Of a DNA stretch of 64,000 nt, positions 1-10,999 are shown piece by piece. A program made the position numbers and the translations under genes. The notes beneath the pieces are model-generated. The model had not been told where the DNA came from, did not search any database, and saw nothing but the letters and a program-made list of their open reading frames with translations. The stretch is from Melieria omissa (lineage: Eukaryota > Arthropoda > Insecta > Diptera > Ulidiidae), in NCBI GenBank assembly GCA_963971225.1, contig OZ020270.1, positions 72,184,432-72,248,431 on the forward strand. The letters are read 5' to 3'. The first letter of the stretch is position 1; each line of letters begins with the position of its first letter.

Positions 1-552
1 TTGATTGTTACCCGTACCAACAGAAAGCATAAATAAATTATTCCAGACGGTAAAGTCAGCAGATGTTCGGTTGCTTTTTCATTCAGTTCATGTCTCATTG
101 AGTTTGCCGTTTCTAGTGCAGCAAGAAACAGTGATGGCAAGTTGAACTCTTTTCAAACGCAGAGCTGCAACACAAGCAATTCAAACGTTAAGGCTTTGAG
201 GGCAATCAGCAAAAACTGAAGTTAAATCATATTAAAACACGTTGGAACATACTTATGACGCTTTTCAGCAACAACATTTTTTTTGCAATCAATTTCCTAT
301 AAACGCACTACAGAATGAAAGAAAAAAAAACAATTATTTGATTTGCAAATAAGCTTCGAACGCACCAACAGCCCTTGCCCTGACTTTTGTATGGCGAATT
401 TGCTGTACGAACCCTAATCAACTCTGGGGCCTGCTTTGACCGAATTTGCGACTCTGGGGCCTGGTTTGACCGAATTAGCAACCGTGACTCCTCTCAGTTT
501 CGCGTCATGTAGTCATTGATGCGGATTGTGTGCATTTGTGTTTGCTTGAACT
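1..552. other. Left-edge non-coding stretch
   Basis: No convincing reading frame, RNA gene or complete transposon end is visible. The only structure is the 30-bp direct duplication at 421-480, listed separately. The stretch is AT-rich and could be degraded transposon or host intergenic DNA. Confidence 0.5.
421..480. repeat. Two tandem 30-bp units
   Basis: Units 421-450 and 451-480 both begin ACTCTGGGGCCTG and continue TTTGACCGAATT. They differ at a few positions (CTGC versus CTGG, and the last bases). Function unknown. Confidence 0.8.
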
Positions 553-743
553 CCTGCAAGTAGGGATGGCAGCGATTAATCATTTGATTAAAATAATCGA
601 TTATTTTTGTATAATTTTCGATTTAATTGTATCGTAACACTCCATTTGATTAATCGAGTATTAATCGATTAATAGCAAAATAATCGCAAACTACATTTTT
701 GAATATAATTCGCAATTAATATTGCTCCATCGAATATTCCGTT

Positions 744-1692
744 TTGCTAGTTACATCAACATTACTCGACCCAAGATTCAAAAACTTTAACTTTAAAGAT
801 CCATTAGCACTGGCCTCAGTTATTATGTTTTTACGTACTGAAATAACAGTTGCAGATGATGGCATAGAAACGGGTAGCGAATCGTTAGTGGAATCGTTAG
901 AGAATGAGTTTGATCTTTGGGCTCCTCATAAAACTCTAGTGCACAAAAGAAGGGGGAAGAATGACGATTGTGCTCAAGAATTGTGCTCACCTCACAAATT
1001 GTCAGGTCTTAGAATTAAACCGAAACATTATTGATGCTTGGGACGAAATTAAAACAGTATACCCAAAACTTTACGCGCTTTCAAAAAAATATTGCCATTT
1101 AGTTGGTACTTCAGTTCTAGCAGAGCACCTCTTTTTAAAAGCTGGTACAACGGCTACCGAAAAACGCAACCGTTTAACCCATTGCTGCCGGGTATCAGTT
1201 ATGCCCATACGATTTTGATAAAATTGCATATACGACCTGGAATTGACCCAAAATGATTAGAAACAAAAGTTCAGCTTTCTATCTCTGTACGTTGCTGAGA
1301 TATTCATTGGGTATTTTTTACCCATTAGGCAACATACTTTTTAAAGTGATCAGCTAAACACGTGAACAAAAGAAGTATTGTTTACAGGTGAGTTAGGAGG
1401 CAGATTTTTGGGAGGTTCTAGGGCCACTACGTTTCGCCACATTTTCCACCTCCGGAAAATTCACAATTTATGGAGTCCGGTAACTCTAGCTAGATGGCGG
1501 AATTTTAGGGTGACCTCCACTAGACTAAGGTAGTTCCATCTATACCTCAACCATCCTTGTCAATGATTTTGAGATATCTCTACCACGAACTTTTCTGTGA
1601 TTTTTTTAAAAAGTCAGTTTTCATGGGTAAAATTTTACCAGTAGGCAGCAATGGGTTAACAACAAAACGATTATCACAATTATTGTTTCTGT
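744..1692 (+). pseudogene. hAT transposase C-terminal remnant, frameshifted and interrupted
   Basis: The first frame (744-1034) contains LLDPRFKNFNF, typical of the hAT catalytic region. A frame change near 960-1030 leads into a second frame with YPKLYALSKKY, then TSVLAEHLFLKAG and TEKRNRL. These match the hAT C-terminal dimerisation domain, whose usual core is TSVPSERLFS. The frame breaks at the TTAA at 1174 where a 478-bp MITE has landed. On its far side (from 1660) the expected tail of the domain resumes (KRLSQLLFL) and ends in a stop near 1692. The N-terminal BED finger and the first catalytic residues are absent. This is a dead fragment in an internally deleted element. Confidence 0.85.
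1178..1655. mobile_element. TTAA-flanked piggyBac-type MITE (CCCATTGCTGCC family)
   Basis: A 12-bp perfect terminal inverted repeat CCCATTGCTGCC runs from 1178 and ends at 1655. The flanks are TTAA at 1174-1177 and 1656-1659, the target and duplication of piggyBac transposases. At 478 bp it has no coding capacity. It lies inside the hAT transposase remnant, and the hAT protein motif continues across it, which proves it is an insertion. Confidence 0.93.
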
Positions 1693-1754
1693 AAACTTGG
1701 TTGAACAATAAATAATTGTTATTTACTCCAACAACACTTGGTTTATTTTATTAA

Positions 1755-2252
1755 CCCATTAAGCCCTGAGCGTTGCGTTTGCGCAACGTTTGGGAATTTC
1801 GGTACATTAAGTAATTCATAAAGATATAAGACTTGAAAATGGGTAGAATTGGATTCGAATTGATCGTTTTAGATTCTGCCATACTCAAATTTCAAAATTT
1901 TTTAAATACTCATATCTTTTTTTCGATCCAAAGTCAAAGGTTTTTTTTGGGGAATTTTTGAAATTCAATTAAAAATACTTATTCTTCAAACCTATCAAAA
2001 TCCCTTTGTGGGCTGCATTTTGTAATGCTAAACTATTTAAAAATAAGTTTTAAAAAATTTTTTTTTTTTTTTAATTTTATGTTTTGTATGTGACTAAGGC
2101 CCAAATTGCGTTTGCGCAACGTACCCTCCTGGTTCAGGGGGTGGGGGTATGAATTATTTGCTTCATTTTTTTTCTTGATTAGGTCAATTACTAAGATTGT
2201 GTAAAATTTTATGGAAATCGCACAAGCCCTACTGGGGTCAGGTTTTAATGGG
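1755..2252. mobile_element. TTAA-flanked piggyBac-type MITE (CCCATTAA family)
   Basis: Ends CCCATTAAGCCCTGA (1755) and the complement of CCCATTAAAACCTGA (ending 2252) match at 13 of 15 positions. TTAA lies at 1751-1754 and 2253-2256. GCGTTTGCGCAACGT occurs near the left end (about 1774) and again internally (about 2106), a sub-terminal repeat that could bind a transposase. No coding sequence. Confidence 0.9.
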
Positions 2253-2431
2253 TTAAAGCTCAATTCCAAATGTTTCAAAAATATGCATTATTAATCGATT
2301 ATTTTACATTAATTGCAATTATTTTTTTTTGTCTTGTGATTAATCATATGATTAATTAATCGATTAAATTTTGTTTTCTGCCATCCCTACCTGCAAGCAC
2401 TAAAAATCTACGTTTAGGCGATACTGCCGAC

Positions 2432-3807
2432 CCAAGGTATATTAACAAGGTACGCCAGGCTCAGAGAGCCGTCAAAATAAGGGGACCAAATCAGAGTTGC
2501 TTTTTGTTAGGAATGAATTGTTGGTTGCATCTTTTAGTATTTGTTCCTCAAACTCTAAAAACTGCGTTTATGTAGGACAAATGTTATAATTAGTTAGTTT
2601 TAATAGAATGCCACAAAGATAATTTGGTATTAATTGTTATAGTGTTGCTGAATGTCTTATACAAATTATGGATATTTAAACACTATGTGTTTTTGGTTTT
2701 CAAATTTGTTTTATTATCCACTATGTGGATCTGTTTAGCTTCGCGCTAAAAATTCGACTGCTACTTCTTAAAACTAAAACTTAGGTCTACGTCGCAATCT
2801 AAGCGCTATTGCTGAAGGTGCCGCACAGGTGCTCCGTTGGCGTTGTTGTTGTTGCCGCTTTTGCGCTACCGCCGCACAGGGCCTCAGTTGACGTTGTTGT
2901 TGTCGCTGCTTTTGTGCTGCCGCTGCACAAGTCGATCGTGGGAATGGCAAACTGTTACGTCTTGCATTCAGGTTACAGTGTGCCATTCAGGTCGTCAGCA
3001 CTTTTGGTGGGAGTCATACACCGGTGTTAACTTACATTTTTTGCCCATTCAAAAATAAAAATGTAATGTAAATTTCTATGGAAGAGTTTTTGATAATTTT
3101 TTATTTACGTAAAATCTTTTTTAAATTGTTTTTGTTTTAAATTTTTATTTAACACGTTCGCGGACGTGAATGCTATAGCAGTCATTTTCATAGTGATGCA
3201 AAATGACGTGAATGCTATAGCATTCATATTTTAAAGCCAATTTGTATTCATTAAAATTTAAATAAACTGAAATTTTTGTAATTAATATGCTATATCATTC
3301 TGACAACTATAACAATGTAATGTGTAATCAAATTGCAGATAGTTCTACTAGTTTCCACAAAAATTGACTGTCTAATTTTGCAGCTCACTGCAATTTTTAC
3401 TGTCCGCGAACGTGTTAAGTTCCTTATTCTAAAATACATTCTACATTAAAATAAAGTTGTTTTACTTCTTCAGCAAGCTGAACAGAATTAGGAAAAAAAA
3501 CATACAATTTCGCACAAATTGCTAACACATAAAATTTTCAATTTCAATTTATTTAATTCTTTCATTTGTATTCATTCCACAATATATTTTAGTGCGTATC
3601 AGGCTGGTGTCATGAGCTATATTTCGCGTATATGTATTTTACAATGTTACCCAAATCTGTACATAAAAGTATAGTTGTACAAACAATATCAACACTAATA
3701 GTAGGTTCTTTATTCTACAAAAAGAGCAACCGTTCACGAATAAGAGGGTGAAGAGAGACATTTAAAGCTGCCGCTCCCAGCCTATCGTACCTTGTTACTA
3801 TACCTTG
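2432..3807. mobile_element. hAT-type MITE with CCAAGGTATA ends
   Basis: The left end CCAAGGTATATTAACAAGG and the right end (reverse complement CAAGGTATAGTAACAAGG) form an imperfect TIR of about 30 bp. The 8-bp duplication CTGCCGAC is perfect at 2424-2431 and 3808-3815. The left end has one more C than the right, the same asymmetry seen in the elements at 7963 and 50662, so they are probably one family. Frames at 2774-3030 only reflect GTT/GCN triplet repeats. A TTAA MITE (3153-3414) is nested inside. Confidence 0.88.
3153..3414. mobile_element. TTAA-flanked piggyBac-type MITE (CACGTTCGCGGAC family)
   Basis: A 13-bp perfect inverted repeat CACGTTCGCGGAC forms both ends of a 262-bp non-coding element with TTAA at 3149-3152 and 3415-3418. 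The motif GTGAATGCTATAGCA occurs twice near the left end (about 3166 and 3211). Confidence 0.9.
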
Positions 3808-3937
3808 CTGCCGACCAACATACAATGTCACTTTCGTAATCTGGTTAATTCTGCAGAGTGCCTCACCACTGCAGTGGTTCGATCGCTACAACTACGCTGC
3901 ATGCCACACTCAATACGTAACCCGGATACCTCTAAAT

Positions 3938-5114
3938 CAGGGGTCGGCAAAATTGACAATGAGATGGTGTTAGTGAGCGCAGAGTAATTTTTCTACACTG
4001 TATAAAATTAAACCGAAAAGCAAATAAGAAACTTGAAGCTGTGTAGCAAAACCAATCGCCAACACAAAAAAGCATACACACAAAAACTACAACAACAAAA
4101 GCATATATTTTTTTTCATACATAAAATTTCTTGCAGCGTACATAAGACAAAAATCAACGCAGCCACTACACATGTTGCTTCGTTGCTGTCTGAACCAGCG
4201 ATTAAGCGATGTGAAACTGGGAGAGTAAGCCGATTTTTGTGCGTTTTTTGCAATTCACGTACACAGTCTGTGTGTGCTGGCAGTTATCAGCTCTTCACTG
4301 TTTTCGCTCTTTTCCCGGTATTAGGGATTAGGGATTCCTTTCAATTATTTGCTTTTTAAAGTATGTTCTCATTAATTTTCTGCATTAAATACAAACATAT
4401 GAACATTTTTGGTTTCATTATGTAAATATTATTGAAAAATATACCAAAGAACACAAAGCTAAATGCATTGAATATTACAGGGTCAATTGCCGTCCTTTGT
4501 ATTTCGCATTTCTTCATTTAGCGAATCTCTAACGATCAGATAAGATCAGGTATGCTTTTGGTGCTAAATGCTCTAGTTTGACCGCAGGGTTGTTTTTTTT
4601 GGATGCTGCTAATAAAATCTTAATTTAATTAAATTAAAATCATACCCAAGGATTAATTTGGCGCTTTTGGGCAATAATATATGTTTCTAGACAATTTTAT
4701 ACAAACGTATTACGAAATGGCACCAAAAATATACAAATGAAAAGACACATTTCTTTGGTCACAAAAAATGACTCACCCAGCAACACTGGTAATTTGAAAC
4801 GAACTAGAACAACAACCACGTTTTAGAAATTTATATGGAGGAAAAACTGATCCTGATCAAGCTTGGGGCCTACTAGTAGGCCCCAAGGTTGCAATTTTTA
4901 TTTATTTATTTATTTAATAATATTAAATAATTTAATATTAAATAATTTAATAATATTTATGCAATAATATTAGTGAAATTCTGTGCATGTATTTCTACCG
5001 GCTCTCCCACTTTCACATCGCCTAATCGCTGGTCTGAACAACGACTGATTGAAAGAGCGTAAGAATGCGTGTGCTGAGCGTACTGCTCATATGAGTAAGC
5101 TTTGCCGATCGCTG
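3938..5114. mobile_element. hAT-type MITE with long sub-terminal inverted repeat
   Basis: Ends CAGGGGTCGGCAAA (3938) and CAGCGATCGGCAAA on the other strand (ending 5114) are flanked by the perfect 8-bp duplication CTCTAAAT at 3930-3937 and 5115-5122. A second inverted pair lies inside: about 4181-4232 and 4995-5045 share CAGCGATTA and GCGATGTGAAA on opposite strands. At 1177 bp it has no transposase. The segment around 4040 resembles 50605-50645, suggesting another, broken copy there. Confidence 0.87.
4862..4887. repeat. Perfect 26-bp palindrome
   Basis: CTTGGGGCCTACT followed directly by its exact reverse complement, with no spacer. It sits inside the hAT-type MITE, next to an AT-rich inverted repeat at about 4895-4960. 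Confidence 0.95.
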
Positions 5115-5122
5115 CTCTAAAT

Positions 5123-5712
5123 AAACGCCTAAAAAACGAAAATGCTAACATACTATTAAACGGAAAAGACAAAGCCGCCATTTTACATATTTCTCAATAC
5201 TCCTATTTTTCAAATCAACTCGACTGAAACTGATACGCTAGAGGCAAAAGGCGGACATTTTGCGTTTGCCTGTTTTTACCTTGAGTGCTGTTTTTTGAGT
5301 TAAAAGCAAGGGCATTGAACGACGCTCCACAATTTTTAGCCACAAGGCATCAACTATGACAGTTAGATCTTTAGCAAACAGGTATGTGATGGAAATCGTT
5401 TTCATACGAAGTATCAAGCGAAGCCGATTTGACCTGTGATGTGTTTCTCTTTCCCTTTCGCACTTGAAATCGTACGAATTGCCCTGTGATGAAAATCGGT
5501 TTTTATGAGTTCATAACGAAATTGATTCGTTAACATTCGTTCAACCGATTTGACGACAAATTGTAATTGAAAAAATTGTGAGTGGCACAATTATGTGCAC
5601 AATGTACGTAGCCAGAAAATGTATTCATGAAATTAATATTAATTATGTGATATTTAGGGGAAACTATAACAACTCTGCTCAAAAAGCTACATTTGTCAGT
5701 TTCACCATCGCA
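5123..5712. other. Non-coding stretch, nothing recognised
   Basis: No long frame, TIR pair or RNA gene is visible. The sequence between the hAT-type MITE and the next TTAA MITE is unassigned. Confidence 0.5.
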
Positions 5713-5716
5713 TTAA

Positions 5717-6452
5717 GGGGAGGTTCTTTCAAATTTGGCCAAAAAAAGGCCTAAGTTTGGAAATGATTTCTGGCGTGATGAAAAAACATAGAAACATCCG
5801 GTTTTGACGGTTGAATGGGTATTTTATTATACAATAATATGATATATTTTTTGTAACAAAATTCAAAATGGCGGCTGAACAATGGCGGCTTTCGTCGATC
5901 ACTGCCTGAAAAATCTCGTCTCCGTATTTCAAGCCTACAGCCTCTTGTAGTAATCTGAAATGAAAATGTTTTTTTTTTAATGAAAGTAGATGAAATTTTC
6001 TATGGCTTATACATACCTAACTATATTGATTTTTGACCAAAAATTGACTGAAATGTGAACGCTCCAAAAAAAATTTTTTTTTGCCACTTTTTTTGTTATT
6101 AAACCTTAATTATAAATAACAATTTAATGGTAACTTATGCTCGTTTTACGTATAAGCCATACAGAAAATGATCACCTTTCAAACATGCTTTAGATTAAGG
6201 AAATTAGAACAATAAATCAAGAGATATCCTTAAAATTCAGATGGAAAACGTGGTTCCGAGAAAAACGCGTTGAAAGATAGCAGCTCCGGGAAAAAACTGG
6301 GGAAAACACTGTAGATGAAACAAACTCGTGTGCGGACAAGGCGATCGTATCGAAAAATCCTTTCGTACACATATTCTACGGACATACAGCTTTCATTTTA
6401 TGTGCAAAAAAAAAAAAACGATTTTTTCAAAAAAATTTGAAAGAACCTCCCC
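5717..6452. mobile_element. TTAA-flanked piggyBac-type MITE with perfect 20-bp TIR
   Basis: GGGGAGGTTCTTTCAAATTT at 5717 is perfectly repeated in inverted orientation ending at 6452. TTAA lies at 5713-5716 and 6453-6456. It is 736 bp and non-coding; the frame at 5729-5932 is incidental. The perfect long TIR suggests a comparatively recent insertion. Confidence 0.95.
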
Positions 6453-6460
6453 TTAACACT

Positions 6461-7106
6461 AGGTCCGTTTGGCAGAGAATAATTTGTACGAATTTGTAAA
6501 AATTTTTACTGGATCCTGTTTGTTGACGCCAAATCTCTAGTAACGAGAGAGAAACTGAGAGCATAAAGTGGCAGTTCATTTCGTGAGAACTTGCAAGTTT
6601 TTACTGGAGAAATTGTGTCCAGTAACTTTTTGCCAGTAAGAAGAAGAACAAGAAAAACATATGACTGGCTGCCATATGAAACATAAATTTTTAAAACATT
6701 TGGAGGCAAATAGAAACATCAAAGAAATTGTGCGTTCGCAAGTCTGCTGACCCCCAACCGTCTTGCTCAGCTTTACCCGCTGAAGCTGAAAGGGAAGAAT
6801 TGCAGATTGAGCGCAACGAACTATTTGCATTTTGCATTAAATGTCTGATTTAACTTAATTTTCCCTACCACTTCAAACCTCAAATGAAACTTTTAGATCA
6901 GCTGTTTCGTTCTTTAACCCTCCTGTTTACACCCTTTTTACTGTGTATTGTGAGTGGGCCAAGTCCCAGTGGTGTAGCCAAGAGTTAAAAGTTGCAAATT
7001 CTTACAAATTGCTGTTTGTTTACTTTTTTGGATAGTTTGATTTAGGGGAGCGTACGCTGGCTTGCTCTCCTGATATTTTTTACTGGAAATCTGGCCAAAC
7101 AGACCT
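6461..7106. mobile_element. MITE with AGGTCYGTTTGGC ends and 3-bp duplication (copy 1)
   Basis: The left end AGGTCCGTTTGGCAG and right end (complement AGGTCTGTTTGGCCAG) are flanked by ACT at 6458-6460 and 7107-7109. A closely similar copy lies at 25252-25861. Both share the internal text ending in GAACTATTTGCATTTTGCAT. Copy 1 has about 45 extra bases near 6950. Three-base duplications fit PIF/Harbinger-type or CMC-type transposition, but no transposase is present to decide. Confidence 0.85.
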
Positions 7107-7198
7107 ACTGAAACATCCTTTCCTATTACAAGATAAATCCAAAGATTCACTTCGCGTTGTCAACTACACGTGCGTCAAAGTAAATCCTAAGTAGCGCC

Positions 7199-8536
7199 CA
7201 TGATACAAAAATAGAAGGTAGAGCCATTGCTTCTTCTCTTGAAATGTATTTTGTTTAGGTTTTTGAGTTAAGATTCTCAAAATGTGAATATGTATTAGTT
7301 CCGTATGTATATTTTCCGCAATGAACTCATCATACTTAGTTTTGGTGTTTGAAATTTTAGGCTTGAATCAACCGTTGACGAATGAATAAAAATTTTTCAA
7401 TTACGATCAATCTCACTGAAATACAAAACATAGTTCAATTCAATATTTCAAAGTACTAGAAAAAAAGTGGTTTTTGTAATTTGTCGCCGTGCCAATTAAT
7501 CGGTGAGTCGCCAATTTGTTGGCACTGACAATAGTTGCCTATTTCTCACATGTTGCTTGGTGGGTTGTTCCTGGTTTTAGAGCAACGTGTTGCGAAACGT
7601 TTCTTTTTAGGCCGAACATGTTTTAGGATACGGTTTTTAAACAGCAATTTGAAAACACAAAAAAAAATGAATATTAATAAGAAATTAAAAAAAACAATTA
7701 CATAATAATTTACCTTTGTATTATTTATTGCGTTGTTGATTGTCTAACAGTTCATAATATTACTAAACAAAATGTACTAGTCACATTGAAATGTCTATTT
7801 CGTGTTTATTTTAAAAAAGATCTAAAAATCCTTAGAACCTTAAATAGCCCTAATTTAGTATTACAACGAAGTGGCATCACGACCCAAGCTATTGACAAAT
7901 ACGAGAAACGTCAATAAACACGTTTAGTGTCAAAACAAATTACAGCGGTTCTACCTTCTATACCAAGGTCTATAGAACAAAGGTCCCGCCACTTAAACGT
8001 CAAAAAATTTGTTGTGCTCGTGTGACGTCACATAGAAGCGAGCTCTGATTGGTCGAGCTTGTAAAATGCTAGAAAATGTAAACAAACCCGGAAAAAGGTA
8101 GTTGCCATACAGTAAAAATTAAGCAGGTTGAAATATGTATACATGCATATGGAATTATTTTAAAATTTTTTTTAGTTTACGCCTTTTAATGCAAGAGTTG
8201 TCTCGCATTTGAGCATTCAGGCTGCGTATTCGAAAATACATTTTTGATCGAAAAAAATTTTTTTTTAACATTATCACTGCAAGAAATGTGTTGCGATTCT
8301 TCAATGTGCCGCTGCAAATAACAAGGTGCAGCTAACAGTCCATCGCCGTTGATCCTTTGGAACACCATTTCAAGACTTTTAACGCTTAAAGCTCAGAGGC
8401 AAGGAAACATATATAAAATACGAATAAAAAGTATATAAATGTGGCAACACTACGAATTGCTCATTCTACGTCACAACATGGCGAGTGGCGTAACCTTTAT
8501 TTTATAAACCTTGCTTCTATACATATTTGTATCATG
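7199..8536. mobile_element. hAT-type MITE with CATGATACAA ends
   Basis: Ends CATGATACAA (7199) and TTGTATCATG (to 8536) are flanked by a perfect 8-bp duplication GTAGCGCC at 7191-7198 and 8537-8544. It interrupts the end of the larger element at 7177: the host terminal repeat GTAGCGCCACTCTTT resumes at 8537. Another MITE (7963-8513) sits inside it, close to its right end. Confidence 0.9.
7963..8513. mobile_element. hAT-type MITE with CCAAGGTCTATAG ends (copy 1)
   Basis: Begins CCAAGGTCTATAGAACAAAGG and ends with the complement of CAAGGTTTATAAAATAAAGG. The perfect 8-bp duplication CTTCTATA lies at 7955-7962 and 8514-8521. A second copy is at 50662-51042, sharing GGTCCCGCCACTTAAACGT near the left end and TGGCGAGTGGCGTAACCTTT near the right end. 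It is 551 bp and non-coding. Confidence 0.92.
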
Positions 8537-9660
8537 GTAGCGCCACTCTTTTTTCGAGCTGTCTGTGGTACAGAATGTGGCAGTGTTGCCGCAAAGTACA
8601 GAATGTGGTAGTGTTACCCCAACGCCATTTCTGTTGGTTTAGGTAGCAAATTTTATGCCTATTTTTCTGATTGCTTTATCAAGAAATGTTTGAAAGATCA
8701 AATATCTTAAGATAACTGGGCAATTACTGTAAAAATACAATAGTTGATATCATAATTCACTAAAATAGAGAACATTTAAATACTAATTTCGATTTTGCTT
8801 GCGTACAAATAATTTTATAAGGAAAAAAAAGCTTTCCGAATCAATATTAATGTAATTTTCTTCTTGTTTAACTTAAAAAGCCCAGAACAAAGTTTCTTGT
8901 GATAAATTACTTCAAAACATTTACGTAATAGTAATGTTGGGCATCTTTATAAATCATAATAAGTATTAAAAATATGTTTTTATTCATTTTTATTGGCAAC
9001 ACAAACCCACGGCACGATGATTTAATCGAAACATGATGAATGTGTTCAGAAGAACATTTTTGTATTCATTATTCATTATCGTTGAAGCGACTGCATTGAC
9101 TGAAATAATTTAAATGAAATCATAACAATTACAAATATTTCCCATTTAAATACATTTCTATATTCACCATCGATAGCAAAAATTGCATCCCTGTCTTATA
9201 AAATTTTACAACTTTCACCACACAATGTGTAATTGTTCACCACGGTGCGCAAATAACCTCATTTGTTGATTAAAAAAATGCCACGGAAAGTCGCGCAAAA
9301 TAAAGAAAAATTTGCAAACTGGCCCAAAACGATGTGGCAATGGTTCAGTGCCACATCGTTTGCAATCATGTATCATATCTCAGTCGTATTATCACTTTCA
9401 TGTCAGCCGCATTGCGCACTAGTCGCCGGTGCAGCCAGCAGGCTGGCTTGCTGAGTCTTGTCATTTATGTCATTATCAGCCAGGTTCCAGAAACCGAGTG
9501 AAAGTGAAATTAGAAGTGAATTTGAAACCGAGTGAAAATGTAGTTGGTGTTCTAGAAACCGAGTGATTTCAATTCAACATATTCATTTTCAACTCCAATT
9601 CCAATTTCAATTTCTTGTCAGCCGATTGTTTTCGAGCAAAACAAAAAGCTTTCAAAAAAG

Positions 9661-10998
9661 GATTTATTTATTTATTTATTTGAGTCTATTGTACAGTTAA
9701 GTAGCTTACAGACTAACTACAGATTAGTTACTTAAAGTAAGTGTTTAAGCTATGTTTAAAAGACAATTTGGAAGATGAAAAATCAATAAAATTATAAAGT
9801 GAATTAACTTCAGCCAAAGTTCTAGCCAGGGGCGCAAATTGGGCGTAGTTAGTACGACAGCAGGCAAGATTGAAAATTTCATAATTCCGCAACTGTTTGG
9901 CAGGAACATGAAAGTTGATTCTATCAAGCAATAAGGGACAGTCAATACCACCAGTAACTAAATCGAATACAAAGGTCATGGAGAGAATCTTCCTCCTGTC
10001 TTCGAGGGACTTGATATGCAATAAGGAGCACATAGAGCCGTACGACGGAACAGGGTCAACAAATCTCAAAGATCGAAGTGCATATTTTAAAAACACTTTC
10101 TGGACTCGTTCAAGTCGTTTTATATGCACACTGTGATATGGTCTCCAAATGAAAACCGCATATTCAAGCACTGACCGGACATAAGCATTAAAAAGCGTTT
10201 TTACGGTGTAAGGATCAGTGAAGTCAACACTGTTCCGCCTAACAAAAGCAAGCATAGAGTAAGCTTTAGAAAGAGTAAAGTTAAGATGGCTGGAAAAAGT
10301 GAGCTTAGAGTCAAAAATAACTCCAAGGTCCCTAATCTCACTGAGAGACTTAAGGGGCGTGTTATCGATACAGTAGGAGGTTTGCAGCGGACAAAGAGAC
10401 TTAGAGTAAGTAACATGGGAGCATTTATTGATGTTCAATGATAAGCGGTTTCTGCCACACCAAGCAAACACATTATCAAGGTCAGACTGAAGGTTTTGCT
10501 GATCAATAAAGGAAGTTATAGGAGAGTAAATTTTTAGATCATCAGCGTAAAGAAGAAACCTGGAGTTTGAAAAACAACGGCTAATATCATTAATGAATAT
10601 TATAAAAAACAAGGGCCCAAGAATGCTACCTTGGGGTACTCCAGAAGACGCTATAAAAGGCCGAGATGAAACATTGTCAATCACAACAGTACAACTGCGA
10701 TTGCTAAGATAGGAGGTAATCCAGTTTAAGAAGACCGAATGAAAACCTAGTTTAGCAAATTTTGAAATAAGAATACTATGGCTAACTTTATCAAAGGCCT
10801 TCGAAAAATCCGTATAAACACAATCCACTTGGAAACCAGAGTGAAAAGCGGATAGACAGTCTTCGGTGAAAATAGCTAAGTTTGTTACAGTTGACCGGCC
10901 AGACATGAAACCATGCTGATTAGGACATAAAATGTTTTTGACAGCAAAATATAGTCTATGTTTGATGATACACTCAAAAAGCTTGGACACAGCACAAT
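9661..10998 (-). mobile_element. 5'-truncated CR1/Jockey-group LINE
   Basis: The 3' tail lies at the left, a run of TTTA units at about 9664-9681 on the plus strand (AAAT tail on the coding strand). The 5' edge is near 10990-11000, in the middle of the reverse transcriptase gene. Only the 3' 1.3 kb was integrated, typical of incomplete reverse transcription. I could not define a target duplication. Confidence 0.8.
9728..10990 (-). CDS. LINE reverse transcriptase, 5'-truncated
   Basis: A 420-residue open frame covers most of the reverse transcriptase of a non-LTR retrotransposon, the enzyme that copies its RNA into a nicked chromosomal site. Visible motifs in order: NQHGFMSGRST near residue 24, YTDFSKAFDKVSH near residue 59 (first catalytic Asp), SGVPQGSILGPLFF near residue 116, LLYADDLKIY near residue 147 (YADD active site) and the thumb region RDLGVIFDSKLTF near residue 221. 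The frame ends with LNTYFK just before the 3' tail. The endonuclease, the ORF1 protein and the first part of the polymerase are missing, so it cannot work alone. The apparent start is a GTG at the truncation edge, not a real initiation codon. Clade assignment (CR1/Jockey group) is from motif style only. Confidence 0.85.
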   Translation of the reverse strand: MSKLFECIIKHRLYFAVKNILCPNQHGFMSGRSTVTNLAIFTEDCLSAFHSGFQVDCVYTDFSKAFDKVSHSILISKFAKLGFHSVFLNWITSYLSNRSCTVVIDNVSSRPFIASSGVPQGSILGPLFFIIFINDISRCFSNSRFLLYADDLKIYSPITSFIDQQNLQSDLDNVFAWCGRNRLSLNINKCSHVTYSKSLCPLQTSYCIDNTPLKSLSEIRDLGVIFDSKLTFSSHLNFTLSKAYSMLAFVRRNSVDFTDPYTVKTLFNAYVRSVLEYAVFIWRPYHSVHIKRLERVQKVFLKYALRSLRFVDPVPSYGSMCSLLHIKSLEDRRKILSMTFVFDLVTGGIDCPLLLDRINFHVPAKQLRNYEIFNLACCRTNYAQFAPLARTLAEVNSLYNFIDFSSSKLSFKHSLNTYFK

Positions 10999-10999
10999 G

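Larger units (their letters stand above)
561..2389 (+). mobile_element. hAT-superfamily DNA transposon with two nested MITEs
   Basis: The ends are TAGGGATGGCAG at 561 and its reverse complement ending at 2389. They are flanked by a perfect 8-bp target duplication CCTGCAAG at 553-560 and 2390-2397, the hallmark of hAT transposition. AT-rich sub-terminal DNA carries many ATTAATCGATT-type motifs in both orientations. Inside is a decayed transposase (744-1692), interrupted by two unrelated TTAA-flanked elements (1178-1655 and 1755-2252). Without them the element is about 0.84 kb, so it is an internally deleted, non-autonomous copy. Confidence 0.93.

Noticed and set aside
2774..3058. Three overlapping frames with Val/Leu-rich and Gln/Arg-rich repeats
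   Set aside because: They arise from GTTGTTGTTG and related triplet runs inside the MITE at 2432-3807. All strands and frames are equally repetitive.
4862..4887. Rho-independent terminator
   Set aside because: Perfect palindrome without loop or T-run logic, and the genome is eukaryotic.
5729..6830. Several minus-strand frames
   Set aside because: They lie in the MITEs at 5717 and 6461. The repeat copy at 25252 does not conserve them.
9263..9454. Plus-strand frame starting MPRKVAQNKEKFANWPK as a possible transposase N-terminus
   Set aside because: The lysine-rich start is suggestive, but no zinc-finger cysteines or catalytic motif follow. Left unassigned.
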